11,589 bases of DNA. Source: JBOGHU01 sp050742255 (lineage in GTDB: Bacteria; Actinomycetota; Acidimicrobiia; Acidimicrobiales; CADCSY01). Positions 1 to 9,113 of this stretch are shown here, piece after piece. The notes below the pieces were generated by a model. It did not search any database. It saw only the letters and a program-made list of their open reading frames with translations, and was not told the DNA's origin. The DNA lies in NCBI GenBank assembly GCA_050742255.1, contig JBOGHU010000121.1:1-11589 (forward strand), in the 5' to 3' direction. Made by a program: the position numbers and the translations under genes. Each line of letters starts with the position of its first letter. Within the stretch, counting starts at the first letter, position 1.

Positions 1-11
1 GCCGGCGGCGG

Positions 12-31
12 GCCGGCCCCGCCTGGCCGGC
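12..31. other. GC-rich hairpin upstream of gltB
   Basis: Positions 12-18 (GCCGGCC) and 25-31 (GGCCGGC) form a perfect 7-bp stem around a 6-base loop. No T tract follows, so it is at best a weak terminator for a gene lying before the window. In DNA this rich in G and C such stems arise easily by chance. Confidence 0.2.
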
Positions 32-89
32 GCTCTGAGGCGCCCGCCCCGCCGCGCCCCCGAAGGAGGGCCGGAGGCGCCGGACGCGA

Positions 90-95
90 TAGCCT
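90..95 (+). promoter_or_regulatory. gltB: Possible -10 element for gltB
   Basis: TAGCCT fits the actinobacterial TAnnnT -10 pattern and is one of few AT-containing hexamers in the first 214 bases. Transcription from about 102-103 would give a leader of roughly 110 bases before the gltB ATG. No convincing -35 hexamer lies 16-18 bases upstream, and the frame ending with TGA at 95-97 could be the tail of an upstream gene, so this is tentative. Confidence 0.25.
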
Positions 96-202
96 GATGG
101 GCACCAGACCGGGCCTCGGTGGGCAACGGCGCCCCGCCGCGACGTCGACCTCGGCGCCAGCGGGGAGCGTCCCGGTCACCTCGCAAGAGGCCGCCACCGG
201 AG

Positions 203-207
203 AGGAG
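203..207 (+). promoter_or_regulatory. gltB: Ribosome binding site that fixes the gltB start
   Basis: AGGAG lies 7 bases before the ATG at 215. The in-frame GTG at 119 would add 32 residues that are mostly Arg and Pro, unlike any GltB leader. The ATG at 215 puts the catalytic Cys at residue 10, which suits the short propeptide normally removed from GltB. Confidence 0.75.
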
Positions 208-214
208 AGCGCCC

Positions 215-3200
215 ATGCGCCCGCGTCCTGAGCTCGACGCCTGTGGGATCGGCTTCGTCGCCGACGCCACCGGCCGCGCCTCCCACTCGATCGTCAGCGC
301 CGCCCTCGAGGGGCTGGCCTGCGTCCGACACCGGGGGGCGGTGGCCGCCGACTCCAAGTCGGCCGACGGGTCCGGCCTGCTGCTGCCCATCCCCCCCGCC
401 CTCTTCGGCGCCGGCAGCGGCGTGGCCACCCTGTTCGTGCGGGGCCCCGACCCCCGGCCGGCGGTGGAGGCGGCCGCTGCCGCCGAGGGCATCGAGCTCC
501 TGGGCTGGAGGGTGCCCCCCACCGACGACGACCACCTGGGCGCCCAGGCCCGCGCCTCCAAGCCGGAGATCCTCCAGGTGGTGTTCAGGGTCTCCAGCCG
601 GCCCAGCGCCGACCAGGACGACGAGCGCCGGGCCTACCGGACGCGGCGGCGGATCGAACGCACCACCGAGGGCACCTACGTGGCGTCGTGCTCGTTCCGC
701 ACCGTCCTCTACAAGGGGCTGGCCGCCGGCGACAAGCTGGCCGCCTTCTACCCCGACCTGGCCGACGAGGGCTTCGACGCCCCATTCGCCGTCTTCCACC
801 AGCGGTTCTCGACCAACACCACCCCGAGCTGGGAGCGGGCCCAGCCCTTCCGCACCCTGTGCCACAACGGGGAGATCAACGCCATCCAGGGCAACGAGAA
901 CCGTATGCGGGCCCGCGCCTCCCTCGGCACCGAGGAGACCGGGCTCGGCCCCGAGGACCTCATCCGCCCGGTCGTGGACCCCGAGGACTCCGACTCGGGG
1001 AAGCTGGACGCGGTGGTCGAGCTGCTGGTGCGCGCCGGCCGGGACGTGCGCCACGCCGTCGCCATGCTGGTGCCCGAGGCGTGGGAGAACCGTCGCGACC
1101 TCGACCCCGAGGTACGCGGGTTCTTCCGGTACCACTCGGCGCTGATGGAGCCCTGGGACGGGCCGGCCGGCCTCATCTTCACCGGTGGGCTCGGCGTCGG
1201 CGCCGCCCTCGACCGCAACGGCCTCCGCCCGTTGCGCTACGCCATCTGCGAGGACGGCCTGGTGGTGTGCTGCTCGGAGGCGGGGGCGGTCGACCTCTCC
1301 GGCCACGGACGGGTGGAGCGGGGTCGCCTCGGCCCCGGCCAGATGCTCTTCGTCGACGCCAGCCGCGGGGGGGTGCTGCGCGACGCCGAGCTCAAGGACA
1401 GGGTGGCCGCCGGCCCCTACGCCCGCTGGGCCGCCGACGGCCTGCGACCCCTCCCCCCCGGGGACCCGGTGGGGTCCGCTCCCGACGCCGACGAGCTCCA
1501 GCGCCGCCAGGTGGCCCACGCCTTCACCAAGGAGGAGCTGGCCATGGTGTTGCGGCCCATGGCCGGCGACGCCCACGAGCCCACGTTCTCCATGGGCGAC
1601 GACTCCCCCCTCCCCCAGATGGCGGGCCGGCCCCGCCCCGTCCACCACTACCTGCGCCAGCGCTTCGCCCAGGTCACCAACCCCCCCATCGACCCCGTCC
1701 GGGAGCGGCGGGTGATGAGCCTGCGCACCCTGCTCGGGCCTCGCCAGCCCATCCTGACCGAGCGGGCGGAGGCGGCCCGGCTGCTGACCCTCAAGTCGTT
1801 CTTCTTGTACCCGTCGGGCGTGCTGTCGCTGTTCGACGTCGAGCGCTGCCCCTTCCTCACCATCCCCCTCGACGCCACCTTCCCCGCCGCCGAGGGACCC
1901 CCCGGTCTGCGCGCCGCGGTGGAGCGGCTCTGCGACGAGGCCGAGACGTCGGTGGCGGGCGGCGCCGGGCTCGTGGTCCTCGACCACGCCGACGTCTCCG
2001 CCGGCCGGGCGCCGGTGCCGTCCCTGCTGGCCTGTGGGGCGGTGCACCACCGCCTCATCGCCTCCCGGCTGCGCTCCCAGACCGGCCTGGTGGTGGTGAG
2101 CGACTCCGCCCGGGACACCCACGAGGTGGCGGCCCTCCTCGGCTACGGGGCGGACGCCATCTGCCCCCGCCTGGCCCTCCAGACCGTGGCCGCCGAGGCC
2201 GACGCCGACGAGGGCGCCGACACGGTCAGCCCCGAGGCCCAGAACCGGTTCCAGTCGGCCATCGAGGAGGGCGTGCTCAAGATCCTCTCCAAGATGGGCA
2301 TCTCCACCGTCGACTCCTACCGGGGGGCGCAGATCTTCGAGGTCCTGGGGCTGGGGCCCGAGGTGGTCGACGTCTGCTTCGCCGGGACGCCCTCGGTGGT
2401 GGGTGGGATCGGCTGGGAGGAGCTGGGCGCCGACGTGCTGGCCCGCCACGCCGCCGCCTGGCCGGCGGGGGCCCGTGTGACCCTGGAGTCGCCGGGGTAC
2501 TTCCGGGTCCGCAAGGGCGGCGAGTACCACGGCAAGGGCAAGGAGGTGGTCGACGCCCTGGGCGACCTGGCCCTGGTGCGGGCGACCCCGAGCCCGGTCG
2601 CCGGCGAGGGTGCGCAGGTGGAGGAGATGGCCGCCGCCCACCTCCTGCAACGGGCCATCCGGGCGGAGTCCTACGACCTGTACGAGGAGTTCGCCGCCCT
2701 GGTCAACCGCCGCCCGCCCACCGAGCTGCACGACCTGCTGGAGCTGGTCCCCGCGGCCGAGCCCGTCCCCCTGGAGGAGGTGGAGCCGGCCACCGAGATC
2801 GTGAGGCGCTTCTCCACCGGGGCCATGTCCCACGGGTCGCTCTCCAAGGAGGCCCACGAGACCCTGGCCGAGGCCATGAACCTCCTCGGCGCCCGCTCCA
2901 ACTGCGGAGAGGGCGGCGAGGACCCCTACCGCTTCGCCACCCGGGGCTGGCCGAGCGGTGACCGCAACTCCAAGGTCAAGCAGATCGCGTCGGGGCGGTT
3001 CGGCGTCACCCCCCAGTACACGGCCTTCGCCGACGAGCTGCAGATCAAGATCGCCCAGGGCTCCAAGCCCGGCGAGGGGGGCCAGCTCCCCGGCCACAAG
3101 GTCTCCGAGGAGATCGCCCGCCTCCGCCACACCCAGCCCGGGGTGGCCCTGATCTCCCCGCCCCCCCACCACGACATCTACTCCATCGAGGACCTGGCCC

Positions 3201-4678
3201 AGCTCATCTACGACCTCAAGCAGGTCAACGGGGCCGAGGTCTCGGTGAAGCTGGTGGCGGAGCAGGGCGTGGGCACGGTGGCGGCCGGCGTCGTGAAGGC
3301 CCTGGCCGACGTGGTCCACATCAGCGGGGCCAACGGCGGCACCGGGGCCTCGCCGCTGTCGTCCATCAAGCACGCCGGAATGCCCTGGGAGCTGGGCCTG
3401 GCCGACACCCAGGCCGCCCTGGTGGAGAACCAGCTGCGAGACCGGGTGCGGATCCGGGTGGACGGGGGGTTCATGACCGGTCGCCAGGTGGTGCTGGCCG
3501 CCCTGCTCGGCGCCGACCAGTTCTCGTTCGGGACCGCGGCCATGATCGCCGAGGGTTGCATCATGCTGCGGGCCTGCCACCGCGACACCTGCAAGCCCGG
3601 CATCGCCACCCAGCGCCCCAACCTGCGGGCCAACTTCACCGGCACCCCCGAGGGGGTGGCCGCCTACTTCCTGTACATCGCCGACGAGGTCCGCCGTCTC
3701 CTGGCCTCCCTCGGGCTGCGCACCCTCGACCAGGCCGTCGGCCGGGTGGAGTGCCTGCGCCAGCGGGCCACCGGCGACCCCCGCGTCGACGCCGTCGACC
3801 TCACCCCCATCCTCATCCCGCCCGCCGATGTCGACGCCCCGCGCTGCTTCGTGGCCACCGCCGCCATCCAGCGGCCCCGGGCCCCGCTCGGGGACCGCCT
3901 GCTCCAGGACGCCTTCCGGCCCATCTGGGAGGGGGACGACGTGGAGCTCGCGTACCCGATCGCCAACGCCGACCGGGCGGTGGGAACGGCCCTGGGCGGG
4001 GCGGTGGCGCTCCAGTTCGGCGAGCTGCCCCCGCCGGGGACGGCGGTGGCCCGCTTCTCGGGCTCGGCCGGGCAGAGCTTCGGGGCCTTCCTCACCCACG
4101 GCATCGAGCTGGAGCTGGTGGGCGAGGCCAACGACTACGTGGGCAAGGCCATGGGGGGCGGCCGCATCGTCATCATCCCCCCCGATGGCGACGCCGGCTC
4201 CCCCGTCCTGGCCGGCAACACCTGCCTCTACGGTGCCACCGGCGGTGACCTCTTCATCGCCGGCTCCGCCGGCGAGCGCCTCGGGGTGCGCAACTCCGGC
4301 GCCACCGCGGTGGTCGAGGGCGCCGGCGACCACTGCTGCGAGTACATGACGGGCGGCACGATCGTGGTGCTGGGCACCGTCGGCTACAACGTGGGGGCGG
4401 GGATGACGGGTGGTCAGGCCTTCGTGTGGGACCCCGACGCCCAGCTCATGGGCCGTCTCAACCCGGCGCTGGTCCAAGCCGAGCGACCCGACGCCGAGTC
4501 CCTCGAGGAGCTGCGCTGGCTGGTGGAGCGCCACCACGAGCTCACCGGGTCGACCCGGGCCGCCGGCCTGCTCAAGGACTGGGGGGACACCGCCGGGCAC
4601 CTCTGGCACGTCCTGCCCATCGACAGGGTCCGGCGCATCGAGCAGGGCCAGGCCGGCCAGGTGGCGTCCAGCGCGTGA
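215..4678 (+). CDS. gltB: Glutamate synthase large (alpha) subunit
   Basis: GltB converts glutamine plus 2-oxoglutarate to two glutamates in the cytoplasm; electrons normally arrive from GltD and NADPH. The 1487-residue length is normal for the family. Cys10 in CGIGF is the expected N-terminal nucleophile of the class II glutaminase domain (about 10-400) after propeptide removal; FHQRFSTN (194-201) and CHNGEIN (216-222) belong to the same domain. The central domain spans about 440-720. The FMN/synthase domain has GAMSHGS (869-875), NCGEGGED (896-903, where Thr or Ser is commoner than Cys) and PPPHHDIYS (982-990). Cys1115, Cys1121 and Cys1126 form the C-x5-C-x4-C motif for the 3Fe-4S cluster. 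A Gly-rich GXGXG domain with MTGG (1378-1381) ends the protein. The frame is unbroken. No gltD follows within the window, so its electron donor is encoded elsewhere or differs. Confidence 0.97.
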   Translation: MRPRPELDACGIGFVADATGRASHSIVSAALEGLACVRHRGAVAADSKSADGSGLLLPIPPALFGAGSGVATLFVRGPDPRPAVEAAAAAEGIELLGWRVPPTDDDHLGAQARASKPEILQVVFRVSSRPSADQDDERRAYRTRRRIERTTEGTYVASCSFRTVLYKGLAAGDKLAAFYPDLADEGFDAPFAVFHQRFSTNTTPSWERAQPFRTLCHNGEINAIQGNENRMRARASLGTEETGLGPEDLIRPVVDPEDSDSGKLDAVVELLVRAGRDVRHAVAMLVPEAWENRRDLDPEVRGFFRYHSALMEPWDGPAGLIFTGGLGVGAALDRNGLRPLRYAICEDGLVVCCSEAGAVDLSGHGRVERGRLGPGQMLFVDASRGGVLRDAELKDRVAAGPYARWAADGLRPLPPGDPVGSAPDADELQRRQVAHAFTKEELAMVLRPMAGDAHEPTFSMGDDSPLPQMAGRPRPVHHYLRQRFAQVTNPPIDPVRERRVMSLRTLLGPRQPILTERAEAARLLTLKSFFLYPSGVLSLFDVERCPFLTIPLDATFPAAEGPPGLRAAVERLCDEAETSVAGGAGLVVLDHADVSAGRAPVPSLLACGAVHHRLIASRLRSQTGLVVVSDSARDTHEVAALLGYGADAICPRLALQTVAAEADADEGADTVSPEAQNRFQSAIEEGVLKILSKMGISTVDSYRGAQIFEVLGLGPEVVDVCFAGTPSVVGGIGWEELGADVLARHAAAWPAGARVTLESPGYFRVRKGGEYHGKGKEVVDALGDLALVRATPSPVAGEGAQVEEMAAAHLLQRAIRAESYDLYEEFAALVNRRPPTELHDLLELVPAAEPVPLEEVEPATEIVRRFSTGAMSHGSLSKEAHETLAEAMNLLGARSNCGEGGEDPYRFATRGWPSGDRNSKVKQIASGRFGVTPQYTAFADELQIKIAQGSKPGEGGQLPGHKVSEEIARLRHTQPGVALISPPPHHDIYSIEDLAQLIYDLKQVNGAEVSVKLVAEQGVGTVAAGVVKALADVVHISGANGGTGASPLSSIKHAGMPWELGLADTQAALVENQLRDRVRIRVDGGFMTGRQVVLAALLGADQFSFGTAAMIAEGCIMLRACHRDTCKPGIATQRPNLRANFTGTPEGVAAYFLYIADEVRRLLASLGLRTLDQAVGRVECLRQRATGDPRVDAVDLTPILIPPADVDAPRCFVATAAIQRPRAPLGDRLLQDAFRPIWEGDDVELAYPIANADRAVGTALGGAVALQFGELPPPGTAVARFSGSAGQSFGAFLTHGIELELVGEANDYVGKAMGGGRIVIIPPDGDAGSPVLAGNTCLYGATGGDLFIAGSAGERLGVRNSGATAVVEGAGDHCCEYMTGGTIVVLGTVGYNVGAGMTGGQAFVWDPDAQLMGRLNPALVQAERPDAESLEELRWLVERHHELTGSTRAAGLLKDWGDTAGHLWHVLPIDRVRRIEQGQAGQVASSA

Positions 4679-4746
4679 CGCCGTGCGGCCCAGCTCCCCG
4701 CCGCGCCCCGGCGTAACCACCGCCGGCCGCCCCCGGTCCAAGGCCC

Positions 4747-6090
<1,344 letters not shown>

Positions 6091-6102
6091 GCGGTAGGGC
6101 GG

Positions 6103-6163
6103 GCCGGGGGGACCAGAGACCCCCAGCTCCCCCGGCGGGGCGCTAGAAAGGGGGGTCTGGAGG
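6103..6163 (+). promoter_or_regulatory. Leader with competing hairpins and the citrate synthase ribosome binding site
   Basis: GCCGGGGG (6103-6110) can pair with CCCCCGGC (6129-6136), while AGACCCCC (6117-6124), within the loop of that stem, can pair with GGGGGTCT (6151-6158). The two stems cannot both form as simple hairpins. The second stem ends directly against GGAGG (6159-6163), the ribosome binding site 4 bases before the ATG at 6168. The first stem could also act as a weak terminator after the carboxyltransferase gene, but no T tract follows. G and C runs are common in this genome, so regulation is inferred only. Confidence 0.3.
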
Positions 6164-6167
6164 TGCC

Positions 6168-7436
6168 ATGGGCGAGTCCGTCACCATCACTGACAACCGG
6201 ACCGGGCGCTCGGTGACCGTCCCGGTCGTCGACGACACCATCCCTGCCTCCGCCCTGCGGGAGCTGGACCCGGGCCTGGTGGTCTACGACCCCGCCTTCC
6301 TCTCCACCGCCAGCTGCGCCAGCACCATCACCCACGTCGACGGGGAGCGCGGCGTCCTGCGGTACCGGGGCTACCCGATCGAGCAGCTGGCCGAGCACTC
6401 CAACTTCCTCGAGGTGGCCTACCTGCTGATCCACGGGGAGCTCCCCGGCCCCGAGCAGTACGAGTCCTGGCGCCACGAAATCACCGTGCACACCTACGTG
6501 CACGAGAACGTCAAGTACTTCATGCGCCAGTTCCACCACGACGCCCATCCCATGGGCATCCTGGTCTCCACCGTGGCCGGGCTGTCCACCTTCTACCCCG
6601 ACGCCAAGGACATCTTCGACGACGAGGTGCGCAGCAAGCAGCTGGTCCGCCTCATCGCCAAGATGCCCACCCTGGCCGCCTTCGCCCACCGCTACAGCGT
6701 CGGCATGCCGTTCGTCTACCCCGACAACTCCCTCGACTACACCCACAACTTCCTGTCGATGATGTGGAAGGTGGCCGAGCCCCGCTTCGACGCCAACCCG
6801 GCCCTGGCCCACGCCCTCGACGTCCTGTTCATCCTCCACGCCGACCACGAGCAGAACTGCTCGACCACGGCCATGCGGATGGTCGGCTCCAGCCACGCCG
6901 ACCCGTACTCGGCCGCCGCCGCCGCCTGCGCCGCCCTGTACGGCCCCCTCCACGGCGGTGCCAACGAGGCGGTCATCCGCATGCTCGAGCGCATCGGGTC
7001 GGTGGAGGCCGTCCCCGCCTACGTGGCGGCGGTGAAGGCCGCGGGAGGGCGGCTCATGGGCTTCGGGCACCGGGTGTACAAGAGCTACGACCCCCGGGCC
7101 CGGATCGTGCGTGCCCTGGCCGAGGAGGTGCTGGCGGTGGTGGGCTCCAACCCCCTCCTCGACATCGCCCGCAAGCTGGAGGAGGTCGCCCTCGAGGACG
7201 AGTACTTCGTCGGGCGCCAGCTGTACCCGAACGTGGACTTCTACTCCGGCATCATCTACCAGGCCATGGGCTTCCCGATGGAGATGTACACCGTGCTCTT
7301 CGCCATCCCCCGCACCGCCGGGTGGCTGGCCCACTGGGTGGAGCTGCTCGGCGACAAGGAGCAGCGCATCGCCCGGCCCCGTCAGTTGTACGTCGGCCCC
7401 GGGCGCCGCGACTACGTGGCGCTGGACCAGCGGTGA
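6168..7436 (+). CDS. gltA: Citrate synthase, type II (GltA-like)
   Basis: Condenses acetyl-CoA with oxaloacetate to citrate, the entry step of the TCA cycle. The 422-residue protein aligns along its length with E. coli GltA, including the N-terminal small domain of the hexameric type II form. His262 (GPLHGGANEA), His301 (MGFGHRVYK) and Asp357 (LYPNVDFYSG) match the catalytic triad H264/H305/D362. LHADHEQN (223-230) and Arg382 are also conserved. Of the residues binding inhibitory NADH in E. coli, Arg163 and Lys167 are matched (161, 165), but Arg109 is replaced by Val107 and the Cys206 region is altered and one residue shorter, so NADH control is probably weak or absent. The ATG at 6168 has GGAGG 4 bases upstream. 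The stop overlaps a possible GTG start of the next gene. A methylcitrate synthase is less likely because the N-terminal domain is present. Confidence 0.95.
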   Translation: MGESVTITDNRTGRSVTVPVVDDTIPASALRELDPGLVVYDPAFLSTASCASTITHVDGERGVLRYRGYPIEQLAEHSNFLEVAYLLIHGELPGPEQYESWRHEITVHTYVHENVKYFMRQFHHDAHPMGILVSTVAGLSTFYPDAKDIFDDEVRSKQLVRLIAKMPTLAAFAHRYSVGMPFVYPDNSLDYTHNFLSMMWKVAEPRFDANPALAHALDVLFILHADHEQNCSTTAMRMVGSSHADPYSAAAAACAALYGPLHGGANEAVIRMLERIGSVEAVPAYVAAVKAAGGRLMGFGHRVYKSYDPRARIVRALAEEVLAVVGSNPLLDIARKLEEVALEDEYFVGRQLYPNVDFYSGIIYQAMGFPMEMYTVLFAIPRTAGWLAHWVELLGDKEQRIARPRQLYVGPGRRDYVALDQR

Positions 7437-7444
7437 GGACCGCG

Positions 7445-8338
7445 GTGCCCGATCCCTTCCACGCCCGCCTCCAGGTCCCCGTCGCCGGGGGCGCCCTCGG
7501 GGTCGCCGTGGCCGGGCCGGCCTCGGGCCGGCCGGTGGTCCTCGCCGTCCACGGCCTGGCCGCCACCCACCGCTGGTGGGGCCCGGTGGCCCGTCACCTG
7601 GGGGACGATGTCACCCTGGTCGCCGCCGACCTGCGGGGCCGGGGTGCCAGCGCCGACCTCCCCGGCCCCTTCGGCCTGGCCGCCCACGTCGACGACCTCC
7701 TCGCCGTCCTCGACCACCTCGGGGTGGTCAGCGCCGTCCTGGCCGGCCACGACCTGGGCGCCCACGTGGTGGCCGGGCTGGCCGGCCGCCGCCCCGAGCG
7801 GGCCGCCGCCCTGGTGCTGGTCGACGGCGGCCTGCCGCTGCCCGTCCTCCCCGACGCCACCGATCCGGAGGCCGTGTTCGGCCCGTCCCTCGATCGGGTC
7901 CGCCGCACCTTCGCCTCCCGTCACGACCACGTCTCCTGGTGGCGTCGCCACCCCGCCTTCGGCGACGAGGGGGCGTGGACCGAGGAGCTGGAGGCCGCCC
8001 TCGCCGACGACCTGGTCGGGACGGCGCCGGCGCTGCGGCCCGCCGTGGCCGAGAAGGCGGTGGGCCACGACGGGCGTGAGCTCCTCGGTGACGACGCGGT
8101 GCGGACCACCCTGGCCCGGGCCGGCACCGCCGGTGTCCTGCTGCGCGCCCCCCGGGGCGTGGGCGACGGGGACCCGCTCCTACTGCCCGACCCCCTGGTC
8201 GCCGAATGGGTGGCCACCACCCCGGGGCTGGTCGAGGAGGTGGTCCCCGACACCAACCACTCCCGCATACTCGTCGGGGACCGGGAGGCGGCGACGGTGG
8301 CCGAACGCATCCGCAGGGCCGCCGGGCTGGGCGGCTGA
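7445..8338 (+). CDS. Alpha/beta-hydrolase fold protein with Asp at the nucleophile position
   Basis: A 297-residue cytoplasmic hydrolase of unknown substrate. The fold is seen in VVLAVHGLAA (31-40, oxyanion-hole HG), LVAADLRGRGAS (58-69), the nucleophile elbow AGHDLGAHV (100-108) and a late NHSRIL (271-276) with the likely catalytic His272. Asp103 replaces the usual Ser; Asp at this point is normal in epoxide hydrolases and haloalkane dehalogenases, so covalent ester chemistry on an epoxide or halide is possible, but the rest of the sequence does not identify a substrate. The acid residue is not certain (Asp242 or Asp244 are candidates). GTG at 7445 is chosen because GAGG (7435-7438) lies 6 bases before it; a GTG at 7433 overlapping the citrate synthase stop (GTGA) would add four residues. 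The tight junction suggests co-transcription with citrate synthase. Confidence 0.88.
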   Translation: MPDPFHARLQVPVAGGALGVAVAGPASGRPVVLAVHGLAATHRWWGPVARHLGDDVTLVAADLRGRGASADLPGPFGLAAHVDDLLAVLDHLGVVSAVLAGHDLGAHVVAGLAGRRPERAAALVLVDGGLPLPVLPDATDPEAVFGPSLDRVRRTFASRHDHVSWWRRHPAFGDEGAWTEELEAALADDLVGTAPALRPAVAEKAVGHDGRELLGDDAVRTTLARAGTAGVLLRAPRGVGDGDPLLLPDPLVAEWVATTPGLVEEVVPDTNHSRILVGDREAATVAERIRRAAGLGG

Positions 8339-8382
8339 GGGGCCCGATGTCCATACCTGCCGCCGCCCCGGGGAGCTGAGCC

Positions 8383-8529
8383 GTGGACCTGGTCGTCGTG
8401 GTGGTGGTGGCGGTGGTCGTGGCCGCGGCGGTGGCGGTGGGGTTCGTGGTGGTGCGGCGCCGGCGGCGGTCGGGCGGGATCCTCGCCGCCGACACCGCTC
8501 GTCACCATCGCCGCCAGGACGACCCATGA
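8383..8529 (+). CDS. 48-residue single-pass membrane protein
   Basis: The frame from GTG 8383 encodes two short N-terminal residues after Met-Asp, then a hydrophobic stretch of Val, Ala and Gly (about residues 3-24), an Arg cluster (25-29) and a polar tail rich in His, Arg and Asp to residue 48. This is a typical membrane anchor, with the Arg cluster predicting the C terminus inside by the positive-inside rule. GGGGAG (about 8370-8375) is a suitable ribosome binding site. Its TGA overlaps the ATG of the first PRC-barrel gene (ATGA, 8526-8529), which strongly suggests translational coupling and argues that this small frame is real. The Val codons create a GTG-rich repeat tract that could slip. 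I recognise no named family. Confidence 0.6.
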   Translation: MDLVVVVVVAVVVAAAVAVGFVVVRRRRRSGGILAADTARHHRRQDDP

Positions 8530-9113
8530 GTCTGCTGCTGCTGGCCACCGAGGTGATCGGGCTCCCCGTGGTGACCATCGACGGCGGAGAGGACGTGGCC
8601 GAGGTCAAGGACGTGGTCTACGGCACCGCCGACGCCGCCCTGCTCGGGTTCACGCTCAACCGTCGGGGCTATCTGGGCGCACCGTTGAGGCAGGTGCTGG
8701 CCTGGCGCCAGGTGGCGGCGCTGGGCCGCCATGCGGTGATGGTCGACTCCGCCGGGGCCCTGGCCGAGCCCGACGAGGAGCTGGGCGGGGAGGTGGCCGC
8801 GGCTCGGGCCGCCGACCGCGACGTGCTCGGCGCCGAGGTGCTGACCGACGCCGGGGCCCGGCTGGGCGAGGTCACCGACGTCGTGCTCCTGGTCGGGGAC
8901 CGGCCCGAGGTGGTCGGCTACCGGATCGGCGGGAGCGAGGTGCTGGCGCCCCGCCAGGGCCGGCACCTGTTCATCCCCCTCCCCCAGACCCTGGCCGTGT
9001 CGGGTCAGGCCCTCATGGTCCCCGCCGCCGCCCGGGAGTTCGTCACCGACGACCTGGCCGGCATGGGCGCGGCCGTCGAGGCGTTCCGGGAGCACCTCCG
9101 GGGTGGGGGATGA
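8526..9113 (+). CDS. Protein with two PRC-barrel-like domains
   Basis: A 195-residue soluble protein. Two similar units are visible, each with a G/A-E-V-x-D-V-V type strand followed by a short beta meander: about 6-77 (DVAEVKDVV at 23-31, then GFTLNRRGYLGAP) and about 96-166 (DVLGAEVLTDAGARLGEVTD from residue 99, then VVGYRIGGSEVL). The pattern, with GAEVLTDAGARLGEV closest to the consensus, is that of PRC-barrel domains, which occur in RimM, photosynthetic reaction centre H subunits and many small actinobacterial proteins, mostly as protein- or RNA-contact modules. A tail (167-195) is Ala- and Glu-rich and probably helical. The ATG overlaps the stop of the membrane peptide, with AGGA (8516-8519) 6 bases upstream, and its own stop overlaps the next gene. 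The specific function is unknown. Confidence 0.8.
   Translation: MSLLLLATEVIGLPVVTIDGGEDVAEVKDVVYGTADAALLGFTLNRRGYLGAPLRQVLAWRQVAALGRHAVMVDSAGALAEPDEELGGEVAAARAADRDVLGAEVLTDAGARLGEVTDVVLLVGDRPEVVGYRIGGSEVLAPRQGRHLFIPLPQTLAVSGQALMVPAAAREFVTDDLAGMGAAVEAFREHLRGGG

Noticed and set aside
1..97. Possible tail of an upstream gene ending with TGA at 95-97
   Set aside because: The frame is open but short, Arg/Pro-rich and without recognisable homology; it cannot be told from chance without sequence before position 1.
119..214. GTG at 119 as the gltB start
   Set aside because: It would add a 32-residue Arg/Pro-rich stretch before the ATG at 215, which has its own AGGAG and places the catalytic Cys correctly.
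97..231. 44-codon frame from ATG 97 overlapping the gltB start
   Set aside because: No ribosome binding site at a usable distance, and the ATG would lie before any start expected from the TAGCCT box. The sequence has no leader-peptide features such as runs of Gln, Glu or Gly codons.
176..4741. A minus-strand open frame of about 1521 codons opposite gltB
   Set aside because: It mirrors a gene with all GltB motifs, and its product is Gly-, His- and Val-rich without domains. Long antisense frames are expected where third positions are nearly all G or C.
8347..8379. Ten-codon frame from ATG 8347
   Set aside because: Too short, no good ribosome binding site, and it overlaps the ribosome binding region of the 48-residue membrane protein.
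8383..8460. GTG-rich tract as a simple sequence repeat or CRISPR-like element
   Set aside because: The repeats are imperfect, without spacers, and are explained by Val codons of the membrane peptide.
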